From an uncultured Blautia sp. (lineage in GTDB: Bacteria; Bacillota; Clostridia; Lachnospirales; Lachnospiraceae), in assembly GCA_958367245.1 (NCBI GenBank), contig CATXEA010000005.1:1-64000 (forward strand): a DNA stretch of 64,000 bases, written 5' to 3'. Position 1 is the first letter of the stretch. Each line of letters starts with the position of its first letter. A model generated the notes under the pieces. It was not told the DNA's origin. It saw only the letters and a program-made list of their open reading frames with translations, and ran no database searches. This document shows positions 16,137 through 25,585 of the stretch, in pieces. Position numbers and translations under genes: made by a program.

Positions 16137-18530
16137 ATGAAAAAAAGTAGAGGAGTTGTAGTGCTTCTGCTCACCGCGATCCTTACCGTGTTTTTCTGCT
16201 ACACAGCCGCAGTGGGCTTAGGACCTACAGGCACAGGTGCAGCGAAGAACATTAAAACAGGTCTCGATCTTGCAGGCGGTGTCAGCATTACATACCAGAC
16301 CAAGGAAAGTAATCCAAGCAGCGAAGATATGGCGGATACCATTTACAAGCTGCAGAAACGTGTTGACCAGTACAGTACAGAGGCACAGGTAACAAAAGAG
16401 GGAACTGACCGTATCAACGTAGCAATCCCGGGCGTTACAGATGCCAATGCGATTCTTGCTGAATTAGGAAAGCCGGGTTCTCTGTGCTTTGTCGAAGCAG
16501 CAGATGAAGAGGGAAATGAAAATATCACTCTGGGCGAAACAGGCTATGTTCTTGCAAGAGACTTAGATGAGATCAGAGAAGCAGGAAGTGTTGTGCTGGA
16601 GGGCTACGATGTGGCAGCAGCAGAAGGCGGCGCATTCCAGGATCAGACAACAGGCTCCAAAGAATACGCAGTCAGCCTGACTCTTACAGAGGATGGAAAA
16701 AAGAAATTTGCAGAAGCTACAGAAAAGAATATCGGCAAACAGATTGCTATTATTTACGATAATAACGTAGTAAGCGCTCCGAATGTTAAAACTGCTATTC
16801 CGGACGGAAAAGCGCAGATTGACGGTATGGGAAGTCTGGAAGAGGCACAGTCTCTTGCATCCTATATTCGAATCGGTTCTCTGAGTCTGGAACTGGAAGA
16901 ACTCCGTTCCAGCGTTGTAGCAGCGCAGCTTGGAGAGGAAGCGATTGCAACAAGCGTAAAAGCGGCAGCTATCGGTCTTGCAATTGTGATTCTGTTTATG
17001 ATTTTTGTATACCGCGTTCCGGGCGCTGTGGCATCCATTGCCCTGATTTTCTATACAGCGCTGATGCTGATTACTTTGAACGCATTTGACATTACCCTTA
17101 CGCTTCCGGGTATTGCAGGTATTATTCTCGGTATCGGTATGGCGGTAGATGCCAACGTAATTATCTATGCGCGTATCCGTGAGGAAATCGGCGCAGGAAC
17201 TTCCGTAAGAAATGCCATTAAAGCAGGTTTCAGCAAAGCATTTTCCGCAATTTTCGATGGAAACATCACAACTCTTATTGCGGCGCTCGTGCTGATGTGG
17301 CTTGGTTCCGGTACAGTAAAAGGTTTTGCTTATACACTTGCACTCGGTATTGTCATTTCCATGTTTACAGCACTGGTTGTTTCCAGAGTAATCATGTATG
17401 CACTTTACGCAGTGGGTGTCCGCGATGAAAAATTCTACGGAAGAACAGTAGAAAGAAAGGCAATTCAGTTCCTTGGAAAGAGAAAAGTATTCTTTATCCT
17501 TTCACTGCTCCTTGTACTCAGCGGTCCGATTCTCATGCTTGTGAACCAGCAGATGGGCAAGAAGGCGTTGAACTACAGCCTTGATTTCTCAGGCGGTACA
17601 GCTACAAATGTTACCTTTAACGAAGATATGGACATTAAGACCATTGACTCTGAGGTAGTTCCTGTAGTAGAAAAAGTAACAGGCGACAAAAATGTTCAGC
17701 CTACTAAGGTTGTCGGTTCCAATCAGGTAATCATCAAGACACGTTCTCTTGACCTTGATGAGCGTGAAGCGTTAAATAAGGCTCTTGTTGAGAATTTTGA
17801 TGTAGACGAGAAACTGATTTCCGCAGATAACATTTCTGCTACAGTAAGTAATGAGATGCGTAAGGATGCGGCAATCGCCGTTATCGTAGCGACAATCTGC
17901 ATGCTTCTTTACATCTGGTTCAGATTTAAGGATATCCGTTTTGCAAGCAGTGCGGTATTTGCGCTTCTTCACGATGTACTTGTTGTACTTGCATTCTATG
18001 CCCTTGCAAGAGTTTCCGTAGGTAACACGTTTATTGCATGTATGCTTACAATTGTAGGTTACTCCATCAATGCAACAATCGTTATCTTCGACCGTATCCG
18101 CGAGAATCTTCACGGAAGCAAACGTCTCGATGTACTTGAGGATGTGGTAAATACAAGTATCACACAGACATTAACAAGAAGTATTTATACTTCTTTCACA
18201 ACCTTCGTTATGGTAGCAGTGCTTTATATCATGGGTGTATCTTCCATCCGTGAGTTTGCAGCTCCTCTTATGGTAGGTATTCTTGTAGGTGCATATTCAT
18301 CCGTATGTATTACTGGTGCAATGTGGTACGTGATGAGAAAGAAATTTACAGGAAATGCACAGCCTGTAAAAGCAGTTGCAGGACCTGCTCCGGCAGCGAA
18401 GAAAACATCAGAAAAGAAATCTGTACAGGAAGCTCCGAAAGCTGACCCGAATCAGCCGAAGAAGAAAAACAGAAAAAGAGTAGCAGAACGTCTTGCAGCA
18501 CAGGAAGCGGCAAAGAACGAAGAAAAATAA
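16137..18530 (+). CDS. secDF: Protein translocase subunits SecD and SecF fused
   Basis: Membrane protein of 797 residues that uses the proton gradient to pull exported proteins out of the Sec channel. The SecD half has a TM at 8-28, the large P1 domain (DLAGGVSITYQ; later the LGKPGSLCFVEA and IASYIRIGSL-type segments) and five helices from about 275 (motif GIGMAVDANVIIYARIREE). The SecF half starts near residue 440 with its own TM, the DFSGGTATNV motif, and a second helix bundle (VGYSINATIVIFDRIREN). The tail after about 745 is Lys/Pro/Ala-rich. Separate secD and secF genes are usual in many bacteria; the fusion is common in Firmicutes. Location downstream of the SCIFF maturase is a conserved clostridial pairing. 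Confidence 0.95.
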   Translation: MKKSRGVVVLLLTAILTVFFCYTAAVGLGPTGTGAAKNIKTGLDLAGGVSITYQTKESNPSSEDMADTIYKLQKRVDQYSTEAQVTKEGTDRINVAIPGVTDANAILAELGKPGSLCFVEAADEEGNENITLGETGYVLARDLDEIREAGSVVLEGYDVAAAEGGAFQDQTTGSKEYAVSLTLTEDGKKKFAEATEKNIGKQIAIIYDNNVVSAPNVKTAIPDGKAQIDGMGSLEEAQSLASYIRIGSLSLELEELRSSVVAAQLGEEAIATSVKAAAIGLAIVILFMIFVYRVPGAVASIALIFYTALMLITLNAFDITLTLPGIAGIILGIGMAVDANVIIYARIREEIGAGTSVRNAIKAGFSKAFSAIFDGNITTLIAALVLMWLGSGTVKGFAYTLALGIVISMFTALVVSRVIMYALYAVGVRDEKFYGRTVERKAIQFLGKRKVFFILSLLLVLSGPILMLVNQQMGKKALNYSLDFSGGTATNVTFNEDMDIKTIDSEVVPVVEKVTGDKNVQPTKVVGSNQVIIKTRSLDLDEREALNKALVENFDVDEKLISADNISATVSNEMRKDAAIAVIVATICMLLYIWFRFKDIRFASSAVFALLHDVLVVLAFYALARVSVGNTFIACMLTIVGYSINATIVIFDRIRENLHGSKRLDVLEDVVNTSITQTLTRSIYTSFTTFVMVAVLYIMGVSSIREFAAPLMVGILVGAYSSVCITGAMWYVMRKKFTGNAQPVKAVAGPAPAAKKTSEKKSVQEAPKADPNQPKKKNRKRVAERLAAQEAAKNEEK

Positions 18531-18537
18531 GATAAAA

Positions 18538-18572
18538 CAATCCCGGGGTATTTTATATCTCGGGATGTTTTT
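18538..18572 (+). terminator. Terminator after secDF
   Basis: ATCCCG (18540-18545) pairs with CGGGAT (18561-18566), followed by GTTTTT. Confidence 0.65.
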
Positions 18573-18648
18573 CAAATTACAGGAAGTTTTCCGGGGAGAG
18601 TTTTCCTGTATTTTGAAAAGCAGAAGAGAAAACAGCAGGAGGATTATA

Positions 18649-20361
18649 ATGGAAAAGTGGGTATTGACTGCGAAGCGTGCAGATTTCGCGGGAATTGGAG
18701 AAAAATTTGGGATTGATCAGGTGATTGCGCGTCTTATAAGAAATCGTGATGTAGTTGAGGAGGAAGAAATACGAAAGTACCTTTATGGAGGGCTTGAGGA
18801 TCTGCCGTCTCCCTGGCTTTTAAAGGATATGGAAAAGGCAGTGGAAATCCTTGAGAAAAAAATCCATGACCATGTAAAAATCCGGATTATCGGCGATTAT
18901 GATATTGACGGAGTGACCTCTACCTATATTCTTTTGAAAGGATTAAAAAGGGTTGGAGCAGAAGTTGACACCTATATTCCGGACAGGGTTGCAGACGGTT
19001 ACGGTATCCGCGCACATCTTATTGAGAAAGCGGCAGAAGACGGAGTTGACACGATTGTTACCTGCGATAATGGGATTGCCGCAGCGCAGGAAATACAGAC
19101 TGCAAAGGAAAAAGGTCTGACTGTGATAATTACAGATCACCATGAAATTCCATACAGGGAAACAGAAAACGGACGGGAACTGATTCTTCCTCTGGCAGAT
19201 GCAGTTATCAACCCGAAGCAGCCGGACTGTTGTTATCCCAATAAAAAAATCTGCGGTGCAGTCGTGGCTTTTAAGCTGATAACAGCTCTTTATGACAGGT
19301 TCGGGATATCGGAAACAGAGCTGGAGGATTATCTGGAGCTGGCTGCAATCGCAACAGTCGGCGATGTAATGGACCTTCAGGGGGAAAACAGAATTCTTGT
19401 CAAAGAAGGACTGAAACGCCTTGCCGAAACAAAAAATAAAGGTCTTCGCGCCCTGATACAGGCAAATGGACTGGACGGCGGCAGAATAACCTCCTATCAT
19501 GTAGGATTTGTTCTGGGGCCCTGTATCAATGCCAGCGGACGCCTTGATACGGCTGCCCGTTCTCTTGCGCTGTTAAACGCAGAAGATGAAGACGAGGCTG
19601 CAAGACTTGCAGGGGACCTCACTGCTCTGAATGAGAGCAGGAAGGCTCTGACAGAGAAAGGAAAAGAAGCGGCTATAGAGCAGGTAGAAACGACAGAGCT
19701 TAAAAATGACAGAGTTCTTGTAGTTTATCTTCCGGATTGCCATGAGAGTTTGGCCGGGATTATAGCAGGAAGAATCAGAGAAAAATATAATAAGCCTTCC
19801 TTTGTCCTGACAAAAGGGGAAACCTGTGTGAAGGGAAGCGGCCGCTCGATTGAAGGATATTCTATGTTTGAAGAGCTGGTCAAATGTGCAGAACTTATGG
19901 TACAGTTCGGGGGACATCCAATGGCAGCGGGACTGTCTGTGGAGGAAAAAAATGTGGAGCTTTTAAGACGGAGGCTCAACGAAAACTGTACTCTTACAGA
20001 GGAAGACCTCAGACCGAAGGTTACTATTGATGTTCCCATGCCGATTTCTTATATCACAAAGAATCTGGTGGAGGAAATAAGTCTTCTTGAGCCTTTCGGA
20101 AAAGGAAACACCAAGCCGTTATTTGCCCAGAAAAATCTTCGTGTTTTAGAAAGCAGGATTTTGGGCAAAAATCGAAATGTGGCAAAGCTGCGTCTTATGG
20201 ATGAAACAGGAACGGCGATAGATGGGATGTATTTTGGAGAAGCGGAAGAATTTACACAATTTGCAAAAAGCAGAGAAACCATCTCTGTTACCTATTATCC
20301 GGAGATTAACCGGTATATGGGAAGAGAAAATCTTCAGATTGTAATACAGAACTACTGTTGA
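18649..20361 (+). CDS. recJ: Single-stranded-DNA-specific exonuclease RecJ
   Basis: DNA repair 5'-3' exonuclease of 570 residues. The DHH domain shows IIGDYDIDG (Asp83, Asp85, Asp87) and the later ITDHHEIP motif, with a further Asp in TVGDVMDLQ; these bind the two catalytic metals. The DHHA1 domain carries GSGRSIEGYSMF and FGGHPMAAGLSV, and the OB-like region follows (LLEPFGKGNTKPLF). I chose ATG 18649 with CAGGAGG 7 bases upstream; the frame is open further back to 18493 but that part overlaps secDF. It is about 40 residues longer at the N-terminus than the catalytic core needs, normal for the family. Confidence 0.95.
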   Translation: MEKWVLTAKRADFAGIGEKFGIDQVIARLIRNRDVVEEEEIRKYLYGGLEDLPSPWLLKDMEKAVEILEKKIHDHVKIRIIGDYDIDGVTSTYILLKGLKRVGAEVDTYIPDRVADGYGIRAHLIEKAAEDGVDTIVTCDNGIAAAQEIQTAKEKGLTVIITDHHEIPYRETENGRELILPLADAVINPKQPDCCYPNKKICGAVVAFKLITALYDRFGISETELEDYLELAAIATVGDVMDLQGENRILVKEGLKRLAETKNKGLRALIQANGLDGGRITSYHVGFVLGPCINASGRLDTAARSLALLNAEDEDEAARLAGDLTALNESRKALTEKGKEAAIEQVETTELKNDRVLVVYLPDCHESLAGIIAGRIREKYNKPSFVLTKGETCVKGSGRSIEGYSMFEELVKCAELMVQFGGHPMAAGLSVEEKNVELLRRRLNENCTLTEEDLRPKVTIDVPMPISYITKNLVEEISLLEPFGKGNTKPLFAQKNLRVLESRILGKNRNVAKLRLMDETGTAIDGMYFGEAEEFTQFAKSRETISVTYYPEINRYMGRENLQIVIQNYC

Positions 20362-20388
20362 AAAGATGCGAACCCTGTCGGGTTTGCA

Positions 20389-20417
20389 TTGATTCTGGAA
20401 AAAAAAAGTGGTATACT
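20389..20417 (+). promoter_or_regulatory. Promoter of apt-rel
   Basis: TTGATT (20389-20394), 17 bases, TATACT (20412-20417). A GC-rich hairpin (GCGAACCC and GGGTTTGC, 20368-20387) just upstream ends the recJ transcript weakly. Confidence 0.65.
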
Positions 20418-20469
20418 ATACATTATTTATTATGATAATTTGTAACTGTTCAGAGATAAGGAGACAGAC

Positions 20470-20994
20470 ATGAAAAAAATAGAAGAATACGTTAGAAGTA
20501 TTCCGGATTTTCCGGAACCGGGTATTATTTTCCGTGATGTGACAAGTATCCTGCAGGATGCAGACGGTCTGCAGCTTGCAATTGATTCCATGCAGGACTT
20601 TTTGAAAGATACAGATGTGGATGTGATTGTCGGTACAGAATCAAGAGGCTTTATTTTTGGCGTACCTATCGCGTATAATCTTCATAAACCATTCGTGCCG
20701 GTCCGCAAAAAAGGCAAGCTTCCCTGCGAAACGGTATCTATGAGCTATGACCTTGAATACGGAAGCGCAGAGATTGAAATGCACAAAGATTCTATCAAAC
20801 CCGGTCAGAAAGTTGCCATCATTGATGACCTTATTGCAACCGGCGGAACCATCGAAGCGGCAGTAAAGCTGGTGGAAGAGCTTGGAGGAGAAGTGGTAAA
20901 GATTATTTTCCTCATGGAGCTTGCCGGACTTAAGGGAAGAGAACGTCTGGCGAAATACGATGTTGAATCCGTAATAGTATACGAAGGTAAATAA
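20470..20994 (+). CDS. apt: Adenine phosphoribosyltransferase
   Basis: Salvage enzyme of 174 residues that makes AMP and PPi from adenine and PRPP in the cytosol. The type I phosphoribosyltransferase signature AIIDDLIATGGT lies around residues 117-128 and contains the two Asp that hold Mg-PRPP (119, 120). The family N-terminal segment (IRSIPDFPEPGIIFRDVT-like) is present. ATAAGGAGA precedes the ATG. The gene is 34 bases upstream of rel, a common clostridial order that couples purine salvage with (p)ppGpp metabolism. Confidence 0.96.
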   Translation: MKKIEEYVRSIPDFPEPGIIFRDVTSILQDADGLQLAIDSMQDFLKDTDVDVIVGTESRGFIFGVPIAYNLHKPFVPVRKKGKLPCETVSMSYDLEYGSAEIEMHKDSIKPGQKVAIIDDLIATGGTIEAAVKLVEELGGEVVKIIFLMELAGLKGRERLAKYDVESVIVYEGK

Positions 20995-21028
20995 ATCACA
21001 GCAGATTGTGTATAGGCAGGTGGAACAT

Positions 21029-23359
21029 ATGGCAGAGACAAAAAGTACAGAAAATATAAAAAACGCTGCGCAGACAGAACAGGCGAAGATTGATTCTGTG
21101 AAACGGGCGGACGCGGCGGTGAAATCCATGCATGATTTTACAGCTCCTGAGGTTTTATATGAGGAACTGATTAAAAGTGTGCGCAAATATCATCCGTCCA
21201 CAGATATTTCCATGATACAGAGAGCATATGAAATTGCCAGTGACGCCCATAAAGACCAGAAAAGAAAATCCGGTGAGCCTTACATTATCCATCCTCTTTG
21301 TGTAGCGATTATTCTGGCTGATCTGGAGCTTGATAAAGAGACGATTGTAGCAGGACTTCTCCACGATGCAGTAGAAGATACCTGGATGACAGTGGAGGAA
21401 GTATCTGACAGATTCAGTCCGGAGGTAGCGCTTCTTGTAGACGGCGTTACCAAATTGGGACAGTTGTCCTATTCAGCGGATAAAGTAGAGGTGCAGGCTG
21501 AGAATTTAAGAAAAATGTTTCTTGCCATGGCAAAGGATATCCGCGTTATCCTGATCAAGCTGGCAGACCGTCTTCACAATATGAGGACGCTGCAGTATAT
21601 GCGTCCTGAGAAACAGCAGGAAAAAGCGAGAGAGACAATGGATATCTATGCGCCGATTGCCCAGCGTCTCGGTATTTCCAAAGTAAAGGTAGAGCTTGAC
21701 GACCTTTCCCTGAAATATCTGAAGCCGGAGGTTTACTACGATCTGGTTGAAAAAGTTGCCCTGCGTAAAAGCGAGCGTCAGAAATTTGTAGGCTCCATTG
21801 TCCAGCAGGTAAAGCAGCACATGGAAGATGCAAATATCGAGGCTCAGGTAGACGGCCGTATCAAGCATTTTTTCAGTATTTATAAAAAAATGGTCAATCA
21901 GGATAAGACCATTGATCAGATTTACGACCTCTTTGCAGTACGTATCCTTGTTGATTCCGTGAAAGACTGTTATGCTGCTCTTGGAGTTATCCATGAGATG
22001 TATAAGCCGATTCCCGGACGATTTAAAGACTACATCGCAATGCCGAAACCCAATATGTATCAGTCTCTTCACACAACGCTGATCGGTCCTAACGGACAGC
22101 CTTTTGAGATACAGATACGTACCTACGAAATGCACCGTACAGCGGAATACGGTATTGCAGCACACTGGAAATATAAAGAAACATCAGACGGCAAGGCGCC
22201 TGTAGGCAAGAGTGAGGAAGAGAAGCTGAACTGGCTGCGCCAGATTCTGGAGTGGCAGAGAGACATGTCTGATAACAGAGAATTTATGAGCCTTCTCAAA
22301 AATGACCTCGACCTTTTTGCAGACAGTGTCTACTGTTTTACTCCTCAGGGAGATGTAAAAACACTGCCCAATGGCTCGACCCCGATTGATTTTGCCTACT
22401 GTGTACATAGCGCCGTAGGAAATAAGATGGTCGGCGCGAGAGTCAACGGCAAGCTGGTTCCCATCGAATATCAGATTCAGAATGGCGACAGAATCGAGAT
22501 TATCACTTCTCAGAATTCACAGGGACCAAGCCGCGACTGGCTGAAACTGGTTAAGAGCACACAGGCAAAAAATAAGATTAATCAGTGGTTCAAGAAGGAA
22601 TTAAAAGAGGATAACATTTTAAAAGGCAAGGAAATGCTTGCCCAGTATGCGAAAGCAAAAGGCTACAAAATCAGCAATTATACCAAAACCCAGTATCTTG
22701 AAGCTGTTATGCGCAAATATGGTTTCCGTGACTGGGAATCTGTGCTTGCCGCAATCGGGCACGGCGGACTGAAAGAAGGTCAGGTATTCAATAAGCTGAT
22801 GGAAGCTTATGATAAAGAGACGAAGAAGAACCTTACAGACGAGCAGGTTCTTGAAGCTGCATCTGAGAATCAGGAGAAGCTTCACATTGCCAAGAGCAAG
22901 AGCGGCATTGTGGTAAAGGGAATCCATGATGTTGCAGTACGTTTTTCCAAATGCTGCAGCCCGATTCCCGGAGACGAAATTGTGGGCTTTGTTACGAGAG
23001 GACGCGGAATCACAATTCACCGTACAGACTGTGTCAATGTCCTGAATATGTCTGAAATTGACAGAAGCCGTCTGATAGAAGCGGAATGGCAGCGTCCGGA
23101 AGCAACGAAAGCTTCCGAGAAATATATGGCTGAGATTCAGATTTATGCGAACAACCGTACCGGTATCCTTGTTGATCTTTCCAAGATTCTTACAGAGAGA
23201 AAAATTGACGTCCGCAGTATGAACAGCCGTATCAGCAAGCAGGAGAAGGCGACAATTTCTCTCAGCTTTGAAGTGACAAGCAAAGAAGAACTGAATTCCC
23301 TGATTGAAAAGATTCGTCAGGTAGACAGTATTATAGATGTAGAACGTACAAGGGGATAA
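21029..23359 (+). CDS. rel: Bifunctional (p)ppGpp synthetase/hydrolase
   Basis: Stringent-response enzyme of 776 residues. Domains in order: HD hydrolase with His112-Asp113 (LLHDAVEDT) and its EVS/RHN-type metal ligands; RelA/SpoT synthetase (FSIYKKMVNQDKTIDQIYDL, then YIAMPKPNMYQSLHTTL); TGS (CFTPQGDVKTLPNGSTPIDFAY); a helical region; the zinc-finger domain (VRFSKCCSPIPGDEIVGF); and a C-terminal ACT domain (NRTGILVDLSKILTE). Both catalytic halves look intact, so it should make and degrade (p)ppGpp. ATG 21029 is preferred because GGCAGGTGG lies 7 bases upstream. An inverted repeat (23344-23373) overlaps its stop codon. Confidence 0.96.
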   Translation: MAETKSTENIKNAAQTEQAKIDSVKRADAAVKSMHDFTAPEVLYEELIKSVRKYHPSTDISMIQRAYEIASDAHKDQKRKSGEPYIIHPLCVAIILADLELDKETIVAGLLHDAVEDTWMTVEEVSDRFSPEVALLVDGVTKLGQLSYSADKVEVQAENLRKMFLAMAKDIRVILIKLADRLHNMRTLQYMRPEKQQEKARETMDIYAPIAQRLGISKVKVELDDLSLKYLKPEVYYDLVEKVALRKSERQKFVGSIVQQVKQHMEDANIEAQVDGRIKHFFSIYKKMVNQDKTIDQIYDLFAVRILVDSVKDCYAALGVIHEMYKPIPGRFKDYIAMPKPNMYQSLHTTLIGPNGQPFEIQIRTYEMHRTAEYGIAAHWKYKETSDGKAPVGKSEEEKLNWLRQILEWQRDMSDNREFMSLLKNDLDLFADSVYCFTPQGDVKTLPNGSTPIDFAYCVHSAVGNKMVGARVNGKLVPIEYQIQNGDRIEIITSQNSQGPSRDWLKLVKSTQAKNKINQWFKKELKEDNILKGKEMLAQYAKAKGYKISNYTKTQYLEAVMRKYGFRDWESVLAAIGHGGLKEGQVFNKLMEAYDKETKKNLTDEQVLEAASENQEKLHIAKSKSGIVVKGIHDVAVRFSKCCSPIPGDEIVGFVTRGRGITIHRTDCVNVLNMSEIDRSRLIEAEWQRPEATKASEKYMAEIQIYANNRTGILVDLSKILTERKIDVRSMNSRISKQEKATISLSFEVTSKEELNSLIEKIRQVDSIIDVERTRG

Positions 23360-23373
23360 ATTTCCCTGTACGT
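23344..23373 (+). other. Stem-loop overlapping the rel stop codon
   Basis: ACGTAC plus AGGG (23344-23354) pairs with CCCT plus GTACGT (23364-23373), leaving one bulged A. It is not followed by a T run, so it is more likely an mRNA-stabilising hairpin than a terminator. A second repeat (TTACTGT and ACAGTAA) follows at 23386-23410. Confidence 0.4.
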
Positions 23374-23428
23374 TTGCAGAAAGGGTTACTGTGAACAGAC
23401 TGAACAGTAATCGGAAAGGAACTGTGAA

Positions 23429-24055
23429 ATGAAATCAGAATTACAGAAATGTATCCTTGGTTCGGTATACACCAACTGTTATTTTTTACAGAATAAAGAG
23501 ACAGGGGAGCTTCTCATCGTAGATCCGGCAGCTCATGCAGAGAAGATTTTTCAGCAGGTTTCCCAGATGAACGGCAAGCCGGTGGGTATTCTTCTTACAC
23601 ACGGTCATTTTGACCATATTCTGGCAGTAAATGAGGTAAAAGAGAAATATAAGATTCCCATATATGCCTGTCGTCAGGAAGAAGAGATGCTTCGCGAGCC
23701 GTCAGTAAATATGACTGCTTATTATGGAGAGGGATGTTCTGTGAAGCCGGACAGATTTTTAAATGATCTGGATGTTTTTGAGGCGGCAGGTTTCTCTGTT
23801 CAGATGATTCATACACCAGGACATACGAAAGGAAGCTGCTGTTATTATATCCGTGAGGAGGGAATTCTGTTCAGCGGAGATACCCTGTTTTACGGTTCAG
23901 TAGGAAGAACAGATTTTCCGGGAGGAAGCACGGCTGAGATTGTGAGAAGCCTTCATAAGCTTCTGGAATCCCTTCCGGAAGAGACGGACGTTTATCCGGG
24001 ACACGATGCGGCAACGACCATTGGATATGAAAAGAGGTATAATCCATTTGTATAA
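23429..24055 (+). CDS. MBL-fold metallo-hydrolase (glyoxalase II-like)
   Basis: Protein of 208 residues with the full metallo-beta-lactamase metal set: THGHFDH, HTPGHTKGS, FSGDTLF and a C-terminal PGHDAAT. It fits the YcbL/GloB-like branch that cleaves thioesters, but the substrate cannot be read from sequence. AAAGGA lies upstream of the ATG. Its end overlaps the proposed start of hemZ by 8 bases, so the two are translationally coupled. Confidence 0.9.
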   Translation: MKSELQKCILGSVYTNCYFLQNKETGELLIVDPAAHAEKIFQQVSQMNGKPVGILLTHGHFDHILAVNEVKEKYKIPIYACRQEEEMLREPSVNMTAYYGEGCSVKPDRFLNDLDVFEAAGFSVQMIHTPGHTKGSCCYYIREEGILFSGDTLFYGSVGRTDFPGGSTAEIVRSLHKLLESLPEETDVYPGHDAATTIGYEKRYNPFV

Positions 24056-25568
24056 AATAGGTATTGTGTTTCTTGACACAGAATTTGAACATGACGTATA
24101 TGAATTGATTAAAGCGTTTTATCCGGAGGCGGAGATCCATACTTTCTGCGAAGAGACAGAAGGAGAGTATGACCTCCGCTTCCGTGTGGAACGGGATGAG
24201 GATAGCTGGCTGCTCAACTATGAAAGCTCTGAGCACAAAGGTGTAGCAAGTGCTTCTGTTATTTCCGGCTATTCTTCAAAAGATAAAAAAACACAGGACA
24301 AAGAAGCTTCTGTTGATGAGGAAAGCAGACGCAGTATCCGAAAAGAAAATAAGGATGCCATCAAAATGGCGCTTTATAAGGTTCTTGTAAAGCTTACAGG
24401 AAGAGAGCTTCCCTGGGGAAATCTTACGGGAATTCGTCCGGCAAAGCTGGCTATGGCTCTTATTGAGTCAGGAAAGAGCAGCGAGGAAGCAGCTAAGGAA
24501 CTGCGTGACAAATATCTGGTAAGTCCGGAGAAAACAGCTCTTGCAGTTACAATTGCAAACAGAGAGAGAGAAATCCTGAAGGATATTGACTACGAGAACG
24601 GTTACAGCCTTTATATCGGTATTCCTTTCTGCCCAAGCATTTGTCTTTACTGCTCCTTCAGCTCTTATCCACTGAAGCTGTGGCAGAAACGGGTTGACGA
24701 ATACGTGGAAGCTCTGTGCAGAGAAGTACGCGCTGTAGCGCAGATGATGAGGGGACGTAAGCTTGATACGATTTATATAGGCGGCGGAACTCCGACGACT
24801 CTGGAACCTCATCAGTTAAGAGTTCTTCTCGACACAGTGGGAGAAAGCTTCGGCTACGACGGAGTTGTGGAATTTACAGTGGAAGCAGGAAGACCGGACA
24901 GCATTACGGCGGATAAATTAAAGGCTCTTTCTGAATTTCCTGTAACAAGAATCTCAGTAAATCCCCAGACCATGAATCAGGAGACACTGGAGATTATCGG
25001 AAGACGCCATACAGTGGATGAGACGAAAAGAGCATTTGGTATGGCGAGAGAGCTTGGATATAACAATATTAACATGGATCTTATTGTGGGACTGCCGGGA
25101 GAAGATATTTCTATGGTAGAACACACATTGGAAGAAATAAGAAGACTGGATCCTGACAGTGTGACCGTACATTCACTTGCTGTGAAGCGGGCGGCGCGCC
25201 TGAATATGTTTAAGGAAAAATATCAGGAAATGACCTTTGAGAATAATCAGGAGATTATGACTCTGACGATGAAAACTGCCCGTGAAATGGGAATGGAACC
25301 GTACTATCTCTACCGTCAGAAAAATATGAAAGGAAATTTCGAAAATGTCGGCTATGCAAAGGTTGACAAAGCCGGAATTTACAATATACTGATTATGGAG
25401 GAAAAGCAGCCGATTATCGCGCTTGGCGCAGGCGGCTCATCCAAGCTGGTTTTTGATCATGGAAACAGAATCGAACGTGTGGAGAATGTAAAGGATGTGG
25501 CAAATTACATTTCCCGTATTGATGAAATGATTGACAGAAAAAGGAAAGGTATAGCTGCCTGGTTATAA
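24048..25568 (+). CDS. hemZ: Coproporphyrinogen III oxidase-like radical SAM protein HemZ
   Basis: Radical SAM protein of about 506 residues in the oxygen-independent coproporphyrinogen oxidase family. The SAM cluster Cys are 195, 199 and 202 (CPSICLYC), followed by YIGGGTPTTLEPHQL and the family strand FTVEAGRPDSI. The N-terminal 150 residues are the extra domain typical of clostridial HemZ. I favour the TTG start at 24048, preceded by AAAGAGG at 10 bases, since it gives the usual short beginning (YKIGIVFLDTEFEHD); ATG 24027 is an alternative. The rest of the heme pathway is not in the window, so the true substrate is uncertain. Confidence 0.9.
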   Translation: MYKIGIVFLDTEFEHDVYELIKAFYPEAEIHTFCEETEGEYDLRFRVERDEDSWLLNYESSEHKGVASASVISGYSSKDKKTQDKEASVDEESRRSIRKENKDAIKMALYKVLVKLTGRELPWGNLTGIRPAKLAMALIESGKSSEEAAKELRDKYLVSPEKTALAVTIANREREILKDIDYENGYSLYIGIPFCPSICLYCSFSSYPLKLWQKRVDEYVEALCREVRAVAQMMRGRKLDTIYIGGGTPTTLEPHQLRVLLDTVGESFGYDGVVEFTVEAGRPDSITADKLKALSEFPVTRISVNPQTMNQETLEIIGRRHTVDETKRAFGMARELGYNNINMDLIVGLPGEDISMVEHTLEEIRRLDPDSVTVHSLAVKRAARLNMFKEKYQEMTFENNQEIMTLTMKTAREMGMEPYYLYRQKNMKGNFENVGYAKVDKAGIYNILIMEEKQPIIALGAGGSSKLVFDHGNRIERVENVKDVANYISRIDEMIDRKRKGIAAWL

Positions 25569-25585
25569 GCAGGGGAGGGACTGTT

